The notes beneath the pieces are model-generated. The model had not been told where the DNA came from. It saw only the letters and a program-made list of their open reading frames with translations, and did no database searches. The translations under genes were made by a program, and so were the position numbers. A DNA stretch of 64,000 nt from Euglena gracilis (Eukaryota; Euglenida; Euglenophyceae; Euglenales), in assembly GCA_039621445.1 (NCBI GenBank), contig CP154955.1, positions 60,109,564 through 60,173,563 on the forward strand. The letters run 5' to 3'. Below are positions 53,256 through 63,399 of the stretch, piece after piece (positions within the stretch are counted from its first letter, which is position 1; the number at the start of each line of letters is the position of its first letter).

Positions 53256-53999
53256 GGGTCGACCCCCCCTCCCACCTCACGGGTGAGGGTCGACCCCCCC
53301 CACCGGGCTTTCCTGTTCTGCCCTGCCCCTTAGGCGGCCTAATTCGCACTTAAGCTTTTTTCGTTTGATGCGCGCATTTGCGCAAATTTACGATTTTTTT
53401 GATTGTGCTCTGTTTTGGCGGTGAAGGTCCGGGGGGTGTGAAAACACGGCAACAAGAGAGTGCAAAAAACGATCGAAATTCTGATTTTGGCTGTGAGACC
53501 CCCGGGATTTTGGCGAAAAACAGTGATTTTGGGGTGTCGGGAAGGACTTTGTGGGCCCAAACCCCCGGGACCCTGCCAGCCCACCCTGAAAAAAAACGCA
53601 AAAAAGCACCACAGGAACGGGACCTTTACTGCCCCTGTTGCTCCTTTCGGCTGTGTCCCCGGGTGCGTCCGAGCTGCCAGCGGTGTGCGTCCTGGGTCTT
53701 TGCCGGACTGCGTTGCTTGCGGCACGTTGGTGTGGTGTTTGTGGGCTGTTCGTTAAAGTGCAGGGAGGAAGGTCCGGGGGGTGTGAGTGTGGTGTGACCA
53801 AGCCGGTGGGAAGGACACAGGGGAAGGAGGGTAAGTGTGGGGTGTTGGGGAAGGGATGCGCAGAGGGTGAAGAAATGGGGTCCGCAGGGAATGAAGGGAG
53901 TAAAGGGGACGGGTGTCTCCCACCCAGCTTATACCCAGGACCCACACAACCAGTTGTGTGGCAAAGAACCCAGCGGAAGAAGCCCAACACTAGAAGGGC

Positions 54000-54500
54000 A
54001 AAATTGTGTTTATGCGCGCAATTGCGCGCACCAACACGTTTATGTTGGTGCGCGCATAAACATAAACATGTCCTTCAAGGATTGGGCTTTGGTACCCACG
54101 AACTGACGCCGTTGAAAAACTGCGTGACAAAGAGGCCGTGACGGCACGGACTGACGGGCCATCCAGTTGGTGGGTTTGCCACACTGTTTGTCAACGGCGC
54201 AAGCTTATGGGCGCAAATGCGCGCATCAAACACAAAACATTTTTATGCGCGCATTTGCGCAAATGCGCGCATAAAAATGTTTTGTGTTTGATGCGCGCAT
54301 TTGCGCAAATGAACGCAAAAAAGAACGGTGTGACAGAAACACAGCCGTCAAACGCCGACAGCGGAAGTGGTTTACTTGCGCATTTGCGCGCATCACGTTG
54401 TTTGTGGGCGCAAATGCGCAGATAAACCAGATGTAAATTGTTCAGTTTACATCTGTTTTATTTGCGCACTTGCGTCCATAAAACAACGTGATGCGCGCAA
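54000..54500. repeat. Cluster of GCGCATTTGCGCAAATGCGC dyads (left)
   Basis: At least eight near-perfect palindromes of the word GCGC-N4-GCGC, often in head-to-head pairs that extend to 30-40 bp (e.g. 54,243-54,308). Confidence 0.8.
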
Positions 54501-55064
54501 ATACGCAAGTAAACCACCAATGGAGGAGTAATAAGTGACTTCTTTTGGCGCTCCTACAGCCACCCTTAGTGGCTTCTGAGTGGGTTCAACCCAAATGATT
54601 ACACCGTCCCCTCCGGGATATGGTGTTACGGTGCCGTTTTTGGACCATCGACAGGCCCGGCAAAAGATGGAGACATAGCATCTTTTGATGGTGGGTGCAC
54701 AGCCACCCAGTAACGGTGCACGTCCACCGGCACCAATTTTTGGTTCCCAAGGGCCCTGCGGCTGGCCTGCGGCTTCGGCTCCGCTGCCGCAGCCCCATCA
54801 GCTGCTGATGCTTCAGCACCCAACAGGCCGGCATCGACCTCCCTGGTGCAACGACACTCACCACAGCGGCCACGTTATACCCCGCCACCGGGGTGTAAGA
54901 CTGGGGGGACGACGTGGTGCCAGTGCATGGCAACCAACAGCTGGAGAGAGGCGGCCCTCAAACACCCATTCCTTTGGATGCAAATAAGTGGTGAACCTTT
55001 ACCACTGCATTGGGTGCATCAAAGCGGTGGGACCCACTCCCCCAAATTATGCACAAAAACCGGT

Positions 55065-55235
55065 GTTTTTTTTTTTTTTTTTTTTTTTTTTTATTTTTTT
55101 TTGTTTTTTTTGTTTTCTTTTTTTTTTTATATTTATACTCTTTTTTTGTTTTTTTTGTTATTTTTTTTTTTTTTGTTTTTTGTAGTTTTTTTATTTTTTT
55201 TTTTTTTTTTTTTTTATTTTTTTATTTACGTTTTT
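55065..55235. repeat. T-rich low-complexity block
   Basis: 170 bp of over 85 percent T. On the opposite strand it is a long A-rich tract, but no coding unit ends there. Confidence 0.85.
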
Positions 55236-56041
55236 CAAGGGAAAAATGGCAAAGAAAACCAGAAAACGGACTCCGGCCCGACGTCCCGGGTATTTCAGGT
55301 GCCAAATTTTGTCTTCTTGTAACGCAGTCCTGTTGCACAAAAGGTGTTCAACAGTCACAGGTCGTTTGCACGTCATCAATTCATTACATTTACAGCTAAC
55401 ACGTAAAAACGATGGCCACGTAGCCCAAAATGATGGCCACCTTACCAAAAATGTTTGCCACATTCCCTAGAATGATGGCCACCAAGCCCAAAACTCTGGC
55501 CACCAAACGTGCCACTGGACCTGTAAATGTTGGCCACTTTTTCTGGAACTTAAAAATGTTGGCCGTTTTTTTTTGTTGTGTTGTATGTTGAATGATCCTG
55601 TGCTTCCTGGCTTCTTTTCTTTCAACCAAAATGCCCAATCCTAAAAACCTTTCGTTTGGAATCAAAACTCAGTCATACGGCGCTCTGAAAATTGCTGGAT
55701 TTTTGCGATTCCAAGGAATTAACTAAATGTTCCGCTGAGAAACACCTAAGGCCTTGCCTCCCGAATTCCTGTCTGCATGGTTCCCTGGATGAGTAGGCAA
55801 ACCAATTCACTAATTTGAGTGTACACCTGGTATTTTCCACCCCATTCCGCACCCAAAGTCTGCTGAGGATGAGCTGAGGATGCCGAATTTCAGAAAGCAG
55901 CCCATTGAGAAACGTATCTTGTGTCACAAACCTGCCCTACCTGTTTACGAGGGGGAAATTGTAACGCCAGACCTGTGACCTGTGGGCATTTTGTCACTTC
56001 TCCAACCCAGACGTTGCTTTCTGCCCAATTGCAAGTGCCTA

Positions 56042-57691
56042 ACGGTAGACTGGGGGGGGGCAGTGGGTAGTCGACCGACTATTCAGCTGACTACCCCCCC
56101 CCTGAAAATTTTTTTGTCCAGATCACCTCATCTCCAGTCAAAAACCACCCAACTCCAGAAAAAACCGGCCCCCCCGGTTCGGGGGATGGCGTCCAGCCGA
56201 AATAAAAATCAAAATTTAAACTGGTACCCCTCCCCTCGTATGACCGGGTTCCTGAGGGCACCCTGCAACCTGTGGGGTGGTCGTAAATGGCCAAAGTGGT
56301 GTTAAATGCAACGCGTGTTGGGGTTGGGTCCTGTTTCAAGAAAGAAGTAAGGAGAACTCGGAGGGAGTGAGGAAAATATATAAAGAAGAGTATTTGAAAA
56401 AGTCATTCACAGACACGCGCAACGATTGAGACCCCCCTGATTTTAGCGTCGCAGGGCCAAGGACCCCCACCGACCAGCCGAGCGGAGGAGCCGATCATTG
56501 GAAGACATTTCGGGCCGGACGACGGGCGACCAGACCCCGACCACGAAACACAGAGGAGGTTTGCACCAAAGGAGACCCCACCGGCCGGTCACCTCCTCCG
56601 CCCCCCCCCATTCCCCTCACAAACTCGAAACGAAGGGAGGGGACGACACCTTAGACAACGTGTTGATGCCCAGACCCGGGGATGAACAGCTAGACCAGCA
56701 GCGACACATAGGAAAGGAACGGGGCGAAAAGACAAACACAGTAAAACCTGCCCAGTCGAGGGCAACCAACAAGCAAGATGTGCACAAAGGACGCTGGCAG
56801 TGAAGCCCTGGCGGTTTGAGCACAGCTTCTCCAGTCAGGGAATAAGTCAAAAAACAACTTAGAAAAGGAAACCCGAAAACAACAGGGGGGAGACGGGTAA
56901 AGGGGTTTCCGAAGCCCAAACACCCCTGGCCACACCCCCCCCCCCCAACCCACAGACCCCCCCCCTATTTGTCACCATTGGTGGTCCTCCCCCACAACCC
57001 ACCCCCCGTCACCCCCCCATCGCCCGGATACCCCCAATTGGCCTGTTGGCATGAGACGCTTTTCCCACCTATGGTCTTCAACGAAGAAAAGAAACATTTG
57101 AATAACTGGTTTCAACCCTCCACATTTCGCACAGACACGCTTCCATGTCGCTGTACTTAAACTTTCCCTTTGTTGCAACATGGTTTTTTTTGAGGCTCGT
57201 ATTTATGGAGGGAGTTTTTTGTTTTTTTTTTTTTGGCCCCTCGTGCCGCAGAATGCGTTTTTTCTAAGGATTTTCATGCAATCCCCTTTCATTGATTTTT
57301 TACCCCTCCGGACCCCCATCAAGGACCCACCGACTCCCCACCGACCAAATATTTCTGATTTGAGGGTGCTTATGTTGGTGTAAGGCTCTTATTTGGACCC
57401 ATCCGGACCATTTCCGGGTGATTTGGGCCCGCCACAGACCATTTTTATGACCACCGATTAGACACCGACTAGTTTGCAGAGGATTTTCTTCATGGGGGGG
57501 GCTTAAAAGCCGGCGGTTTTGAGCCGTTAGTACATTAAAGTGGGTATTTCGCCGACTAGTTGGCCGACTACCCGCTCCCCCCCCCCCCCCCAAACCCATC
57601 TCGCCGACTACCTACCGACAAGGCCTAGTTGGCCGACCACTTGGGTAGTCGGTCGACTGGTCGGCCGACTACCCACCCCCCCCCTGGTCTA
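56042..57691. mobile_element. 1.65-kb element with CGGTAGACTGGGGG termini (nested)
   Basis: Left CGGTAGACTGGGGGGG, right CCCCCCTGGTCTACCG, both next to GTCGGCCGACTA palindromes, as at 50,299. It contains a TATATAAAGAAG at 56,377 and an open frame of 101 codons (56,498-56,803; Arg/Gly/Thr-rich, with no known domain). 57,290-57,520 is an inverted copy of 50,480-50,720. Confidence 0.55.
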
Positions 57692-58319
57692 CCGCCATGC
57701 GCCCCAAGCAACATGAAAACACGTGTTTGTTGGACACGTGTTTCATAGAACTTCTTCCCCCTCATATGCCTCTGACCATTTCAACTGGGTCATGTATCAG
57801 CTATGGAAGGTTTGTTGCAATTGTGTTCCCTGACCCATGGCGCTGCATAAAGGTCAATTTCTCCGGACGATTGTTGGAAGTTTTTTTTCAGTTCTAGTGA
57901 ATGACGCACTCAGGTCCCAGTGGCCATGGTTTTTAGGTCCAGGGGCCCCTATTTTTAGGTCATGTGGGCACTATTTTTAGGTTCCGTGGCCGCAGTTTTC
58001 GGTCCAGTGGCCATCGTTCTAGGGCCAGTGGCCCTGCTTCTCAGTTCGGGTGGCCAAGATTTATCCCGTTAGCTGTAACTGCCAAACGCATGACGCCAAA
58101 ACAACAGGCCGTTCAGGCCGGGAAACAGCAGTGCAAATGTACACACGTAAGGCAGGCAAATTTTGACCAGTCAGATGCCGTGTTCCAGTGAACACTCCAC
58201 ACTGCCTCTCACCACCAATTTCATCACCACGTAATCGTGGTGCAAATCATTGGTTGGCGTGAGGAATTGCGTTCGCCAGCCGTCACGGAGCAGGAGATGG
58301 TATCCCACAACTGATGTGT

Positions 58320-58750
58320 TGATGCGCGCATTTGCGCAAATAAACAAACTTTGTTTATGTGCTCTAAGGGCCCTACAAACACATCATTTTGAAGCGGTTT
58401 ATTAACGTTTGATGCGCGCATTTGCGCAAATGCGCGCATCAACAAAAGTGTCTTTATGCGCGCAATTGCGCGCACCAACACGTCCATCACGTTTTTAAAC
58501 CTTTTAGTTCATGTTCCTTAAGATGTCTTTTAACATGGAAGGAAAACGTACGTGTTTGGTGGGCGCAAATGCGCGCATCAAACGCATTTGTTTATGTGCG
58601 CATTTGCGCAAATGCGCACATAAACAAATTTGTTGGTGCGCGCACTGGCGCCCATAAACACGTCATTTTATCATCATCGGTTTACGTTTTATTTGCGCAA
58701 CTGCGCGCATCAAACACAATTGTTTTATTTGCACAATTGCGCCCATAAAC
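58320..58750. repeat. Cluster of GCGCATTTGCGCAAATGCGC dyads (right)
   Basis: Mirror partner of 54,000-54,500 within the 5.8-kb element; the same dyads with ATAAACA/ATCAAACA spacers. Confidence 0.8.
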
Positions 58751-59159
58751 ACACATCAGTTGCGTGACGGCTGCCTCACGTAGTTTGTGTGCCTGTGGTG
58801 TTGTTATCTAGTGAGACTCAGTGTGTTCTCACCAGTTGTGGCAGTGTCCAAGCCAGTTCAGCCAGCACGTCAGCACCGTTTCCAAGTGTCGTCACAAGGG
58901 GTGTGTGCCTCTCTCCCGTTTGATGTACAACAGCACAAGTCTCACCCTCCGTCCTATTAACGTCACTTGGCAAGCAGCATGCACAGCAGACCACTGGGAG
59001 TCAATCCCCTCCAATAGATGGGTGTAACGGTTCTTAAATCGTGTTCTGGGTGTCAGGGTACAGGGTCCCAGGGGTTACAAAAAAATCGTAAATTTGCGCA
59101 ATTGCGCGCATCAAAAGGAAAAAAGCTTAAGTGCGAATTCGGCCGCCTAAGTGCCCCCC

Positions 59160-60086
59160 CCCCTCCAGGGGGGTAAGGTAGTAGGTGGTAGGGGCACAGC
59201 CACGGACACCCCCTGTCATGCCAAGGATAACCTCCCCCCCCTTTGTCCAACGACCGAGCTTGTCTAACGACCCCCCCGGGTCAGAGACGATCTTTTTGTA
59301 TACGATGTTGGTTCGGCCAAAATTGCTAAAAGTTGGTAAAAACAGTCAAAAATAACCCAAACTTAGGAGGCATAAACTGCCCAAAAATTTTAAACCCCTC
59401 GAAACGGAAAAGGAAGCGGAAAAGCGCTTCCAAAAATGGGCTGGTTTTTTTTGAGGGTTTCGGATGGGATCCTGATTTTGACCATTTCTGACTGGGTGTT
59501 TGGCTTGCAGTAACGGACTTTCAGAAACGCCCAAAACAACCCAAAAGGCCAGTAAAAAATAAAAATTTAGTCTAAATGAACGAAAACCCACCGTATTTTT
59601 TGAATACAGCAAGAAAGTGCGAACACACACCTGAGGCAGAGGCAGAAGATGGCGAAACCCCCTGCAAAGGGGGAAAAATAATAAAGAACAGAGAGAGGAA
59701 GCGGAATAAAAGGTATACCGCTTCAAAATTAGGTACAGGTAACTGAAATCAACCACAGAACAGTCATGACTGACAAAATACCACTGAGAAGTGTAGGAAA
59801 TTTTTCTAAAAACGAAAAGGAAGCGGAAAACCGCTTGAATGAAAAGACGAAAAATTTATGTGATAATTCAAAGGAAAGCGAATGCAGTTAAAACGGTGAA
59901 TAGCAAAGCATACATACGTGTGTTTTACATCGCAAGAGGGGTGTGAGAAACCTTACGCACACAACAGTCAGATTTGGTATTAAGTTGAACTAATATGTTC
60001 CACACAAGACAACACAGTCACAACAAAACATACACAAATGGAGGACACAGAACGATACAGACCTGTAACCAAAGTCCGCGCATGTG
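59160..60086. other. No gene; AAGCGG..CCGCTT palindromes
   Basis: Unique A/T-rich DNA with short GGAAGCGG..CCGCTTCC palindromes at 59,407, 59,695 and 59,817. The same word pair occurs at 45,915, 46,100, 46,190 and 61,390. Confidence 0.45.
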
Positions 60087-60127
60087 GTTAACAGCGGGGG
60101 GGTTGCCACAGGAGGTGGAATCACAGG

Positions 60128-60345
60128 AGGTGGACCGGCGGTCGACCGTCGGCGACCGTCGCGTCCACCATGGTGGGACGACGGCCGACCGCGGCCGGCC
60201 GCGGCCTCCACCAAGAGCAATTTGAAAAGTGTTGTTGGTGGAACCGCGGTCAGCCGCGGTTCCACCAGGAGCATTTTGCAACGTGTCTCTGGTGGAACCG
60301 CGGCCGGCCGCGGTCAGCCGCGGTCAGCCGCGGTTCCACCAGGAC
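60128..60345. repeat. CCGCGG palindrome cluster (left)
   Basis: Overlapping palindromes such as GCGGTCGACCGC, GGCCGCGGCCGGCCGCGGCC and CAGCCGCGGTTCCACCA. A mirrored cluster lies at 61,078-61,300. Confidence 0.75.
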
Positions 60346-60477
60346 GGACCATCTATGCACTGATTAGTCACCATCACCAGCCGGCTCAGTTCCGACGGCT
60401 GCCCAGCTTTCACCCTGCCTGCATTTATCAACGGCCAAGAGCATTGCCATTTGCTGGTAGAAAGTAAGGCTTAAAAT

Positions 60478-60963
60478 CTCGTTTATTTTGTTAATGAAAG
60501 GGATAGGGTTAGGTCGACTTGCACCCGAGAAGGGGTTGGCCGATGAAAGGGGTTTATTTTGTTAATGAAAGGGATAGGGTTAGGTCGACTTGCACCCGTG
60601 AAGGGGTTGGCCGATAAAAGGGGTTTATTTTGTCAATGAAAGGGATAGGGTTAGGTCGACTTGCACCCGAGAAGGGGTTGGCCGATAAAAGGGGTTTATT
60701 TTGTTAATGAAAGGGATAGGGTTAGGTCGACTTGCACCCGTGAAGGGGTTGGCCGATAAAAGGGGTTTATTTTGTTAATGAAAGGGATAGGGTTAGGTCG
60801 ACTTGCACCCGTGAAGGGATTGGCAGATAAACGGGGTTTATTTTGTTAATGAAAGGGATAGGGTTAGGTCGATTTGCACCCGTGAAGGGGTTGGCAGAGA
60901 AAAGGGGTTTATTTTGTTAATGAAAGGGATAGGGTTAGGTCGACTTGCACCCGTGAAGGGAAT
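60478..60963. repeat. 71-bp tandem array, seven copies
   Basis: Units contain GTTTATTTTGTTAATGAAAG, GGATAGGGTTAGGTCGACTT and GCACCCGTGAAGGGGTTGGC, with one to four substitutions between copies. GGGTTAGG inside each unit is telomere-like, probably by chance. Confidence 0.9.
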
Positions 60964-61077
60964 TGTCATTCTGTCGTCCTTGTGTTTTGCTTCGCTCAGC
61001 CGTTACTGTTTGCCACACACGTTATTTGGTATACCCAAGTGCGAGCAGGCTGGTGATGGCTGCCTGTGGTGGGATGA

Positions 61078-61300
61078 CGGTCAGCCGCGGCTGACCGCGG
61101 CTGACCGTCATCCCACCACGGGGTGGTTCAAAAATCATGAAAGTGGAACCGCGGTCGACCGCGGTCGACCGCGGTTCCACTTTGAGAAAAAAAAAATTTC
61201 CCAAAGTGGAACCGCGGCTGGCCGCGGTCGACCGCGGTCAGCCGTTTTTCCACCACGAAGGGTGGCCGCGGCCGACCGCGGTCGGCCGCGGTTCCACCAA
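61078..61300. repeat. CCGCGG palindrome cluster (right)
   Basis: Four palindromic blocks (for example around 61,078-61,110 and 61,144-61,182) with GTGGAACCGCGG text, the inverse of the left cluster. Confidence 0.75.
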
Positions 61301-61739
61301 CCGTGAGTCCACCTCCTGTGGCACACCTCCCGTTAACAGCCATCATAAGCGGGGAGCACGGAACACCTGCAAAAAACAAACGTGCACTCAATGAAGCGGT
61401 TTTCCGCTTCCTGCAGTCAAACAGAAGAAATTTCATCCAATTTAAATTGTACCGAATTGGTCCAGAACTGAGAAGATGTGGCACCAACGTCGGTGAACAC
61501 ACTGAATGTGGAATGTAATAACACATAACAAATTACCGAACGAACTCGAAACACTCATCAAACCAAACTGAGAAGGTTCATCTAAAGCAAAGCAACAGAA
61601 ACCCATCAAGATTCGCTTGGTTCTTAAACAATGAAAGCTCTCAGCATGAACAACCCCACATCCCCCAGTCACATCACCCCATTCCGCAGCCATGCCAATA
61701 ACAAACACAAACGAAACGCACGGCGAAATGGTGTGTTTG

Positions 61740-62260
61740 TGGCTCTGTGCGGATTTCCGGAGGTGGTCGCTGTGGAGGTCGGCCCGACCTGTGGAGGTGG
61801 TCGACCGACCTGTGGTGGTCGGGCCGACCACCATTTTTTTGCACTACCCCCCCCCTTTTTTGCATTTTTAACCCCCCCCCCCCTGGTCGGTGGGTGGTCG
61901 GTGGGCATAAAAATGGTCTGTGGCGGCCCCAAATCGCCCGGAAATGCATTTATGGCCAGTTCTCCCCCCCCCCCAGGACCATGTCCTGGGGGGGTCCTTC
62001 GGAGGGTGCTGGGGGGGTCCTAGGGGGGAAACTGGCCATGACTCTCACGAGAGGCAGAAAACTCCCCCTCCACCCCATCCGAAGTTTTCTTTCAGGGGGG
62101 GGTTTAAACGTCGGCAGTTGACTCAGTAGCACAGAGTGGGTAGTTCGCGGTAGTTCGCCGACTAGTCGGCCAACTGGCTCCCCCCCCCCCCCCCCGTGCC
62201 TCACCGACTAGCTGCCGACTAGGCCAACCGACCAATTGGCGTCGTCGGTCGGCCAACCAA
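61740..62260. repeat. Copy of the 29,115-29,470 repeat
   Basis: Shares GGTCGGGCCGACCACCATTT, GCATAAAAATGGTCTGTG, CTGGCCATGACTCTCACGAG and GTCGGCAGTTGACTCAGTA in the same order and orientation. Not coding. Confidence 0.7.
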
Positions 62261-62379
62261 TTGGCCAGTCAGCCGACTAGTCGGCCGACTAGCCAGCCCC
62301 CCCCTTCCAGCCTGCCACCAAATAGTTGAAGGGTCAATCGACCAGCTGAAGGGTTGGTGACTGATGCGTGAAAAAGTGG

Positions 62380-62515
62380 TGCCTGCAGGGGACCAGCTAC
62401 CCCAAAGACGCGCCCAACTAGGGTTAATACACATTGGGGGACCCTCGCTCGGGTCCCCCAATGTTTTTAACCCTAGTTGGGCGCCTCTTTGGGTTCGCTG
62501 GGTCCCCTGCAGACA
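62380..62515. repeat. Foldback with CTGCAGGGGACC ends
   Basis: About 60-bp arms (GCAGGGGACC, GCGCCCAACTAGGGTTAA, ATTGGGGGACC) around a CTCGCTCG loop. A fragment of one arm recurs near 22,795-22,835. Confidence 0.75.
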
Positions 62516-62639
62516 CCAATTTAACGACGTTGAGGGGATGGGGTAGGACAGTTAGGGATGGAAACTTGACCCTAACCCTACTCCTTTAAATAACGTCATC
62601 AACTTTTCAAGTTCTGAATTGCAGCGGCCTTCGGCCAGG

Positions 62640-63250
62640 CGGCCTTCGGGGCGGATGGCGGTAGACTGGGGGGGGGGTAGTCGGTCGACTAATGGTTGGT
62701 AGCTAGTTGGCGAGACGGGGTGGGGGGGTGTTGGGTAGTTGGCCGACTGGTTGGTCAGAATTGCAGCAGCCTTCGGCTGTTGCGGTGGCCCTTGGCCGCT
62801 GCGCGGCCTTCGACCAGGAGGCCTTCGTGGCGCATGGCAGTAGACTGGGGGGTGGGGGGGGAGTCGGCCGACTAATGGTCGGTAGCTAGTTGGCGAGACG
62901 GGGTAGGTAGGGTATTTGGTGGTCTGACTACCCATTCTAATGTACCCGCCCCCCCCCCCCTGCCCACCGACCACCCCTATATACCGACCACCCCCCGGTC
63001 GGGGGTTGCAGGTTGAGGGGGGTGTGCGACCACCCTCCCTGGTCGGGGGTTGCAGGTCACCACCAAAATTTTTCCTCTCATGTGCTTATTGACCAGCGTT
63101 TTTCCCGTGTTTCCTGTCCATTGAGTGTTCGTCATGTTCCCTCCGGGGAGTCCTGTTTTGTTTGAGTGTAGTGATGGCATTGGTCCCTCACCTAATGGGG
63201 AGAAATATTACCCCCCCCTTATTGTAGATTACATGGGAGGGAATATGCGT
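62640..63250. other. No gene; single ends of CGGTAGACTGGGG family
   Basis: Two similar segments (62,600-62,760 and 62,762-62,935), each with CAGC(A/G)GCCTTCGGC, GGTAGACTGGGG and GGCGAGACGGGG, form an imperfect tandem of about 175 bp. GGTCGGGGGTTGCAGG words follow (62,990-63,060). Confidence 0.45.
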
Positions 63251-63399
63251 GCGCAAAGGGGGAAGTGAAAGGCGCCCCCCCCCAAAAGGCCTTTGCATCC
63301 TCCAGGGCCCAGGGACAATATGGGGGGGATTGCTGCCTTCTCCACGGCGCCCCAGTTCCTGACGTTATGAAATTGCACCTTTTTTGGCTTTTGGTTTTG

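Larger units (their letters stand above)
53329..59151. mobile_element. 5.8-kb element with 73-bp terminal inverted repeats
   Basis: Ends CTTAGGCGGCC(T/G)AATTCGCA, continuing inverted for about 73 bp with few differences. A 5-bp TGCCC flanks both ends. The interior is mirrored: GCGCATTTGCGCAAATGCGC clusters at 54,000-54,500 and 58,320-58,745, degenerate GGCCA tandems at 55,420-55,570 and 57,900-58,060. A T-rich block (55,065-55,235) and a nested element (56,042-57,691) lie between. No transposase is recognised; the frame at 56,498-56,803, downstream of a TATATAAAG, is unassigned. Confidence 0.75.
60087..61337. mobile_element. 1.25-kb element with GTTAACAG..CCACAGGAGGTGG termini
   Basis: GTTAACAGCGGGGG then TGCCACAGGAGGTGGA at the left, inverse at the right (TCCACCTCCTGTGGCA, GTTAAC). 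Just inside both ends are dense CCGCGG palindromes (60,128-60,345 and 61,078-61,300), and between them the 71-bp array. Confidence 0.55.

Noticed and set aside
6573-53353. Gly/Pro-rich open frames over MITE cores
   Set aside because: They are produced by G and C homopolymers, occur on both strands of every MITE copy, and end at the element borders.
54586-54933. Possible gene on the minus strand within the 5.8-kb element
   Set aside because: 115 codons without known domain, splice context or conservation with another copy.
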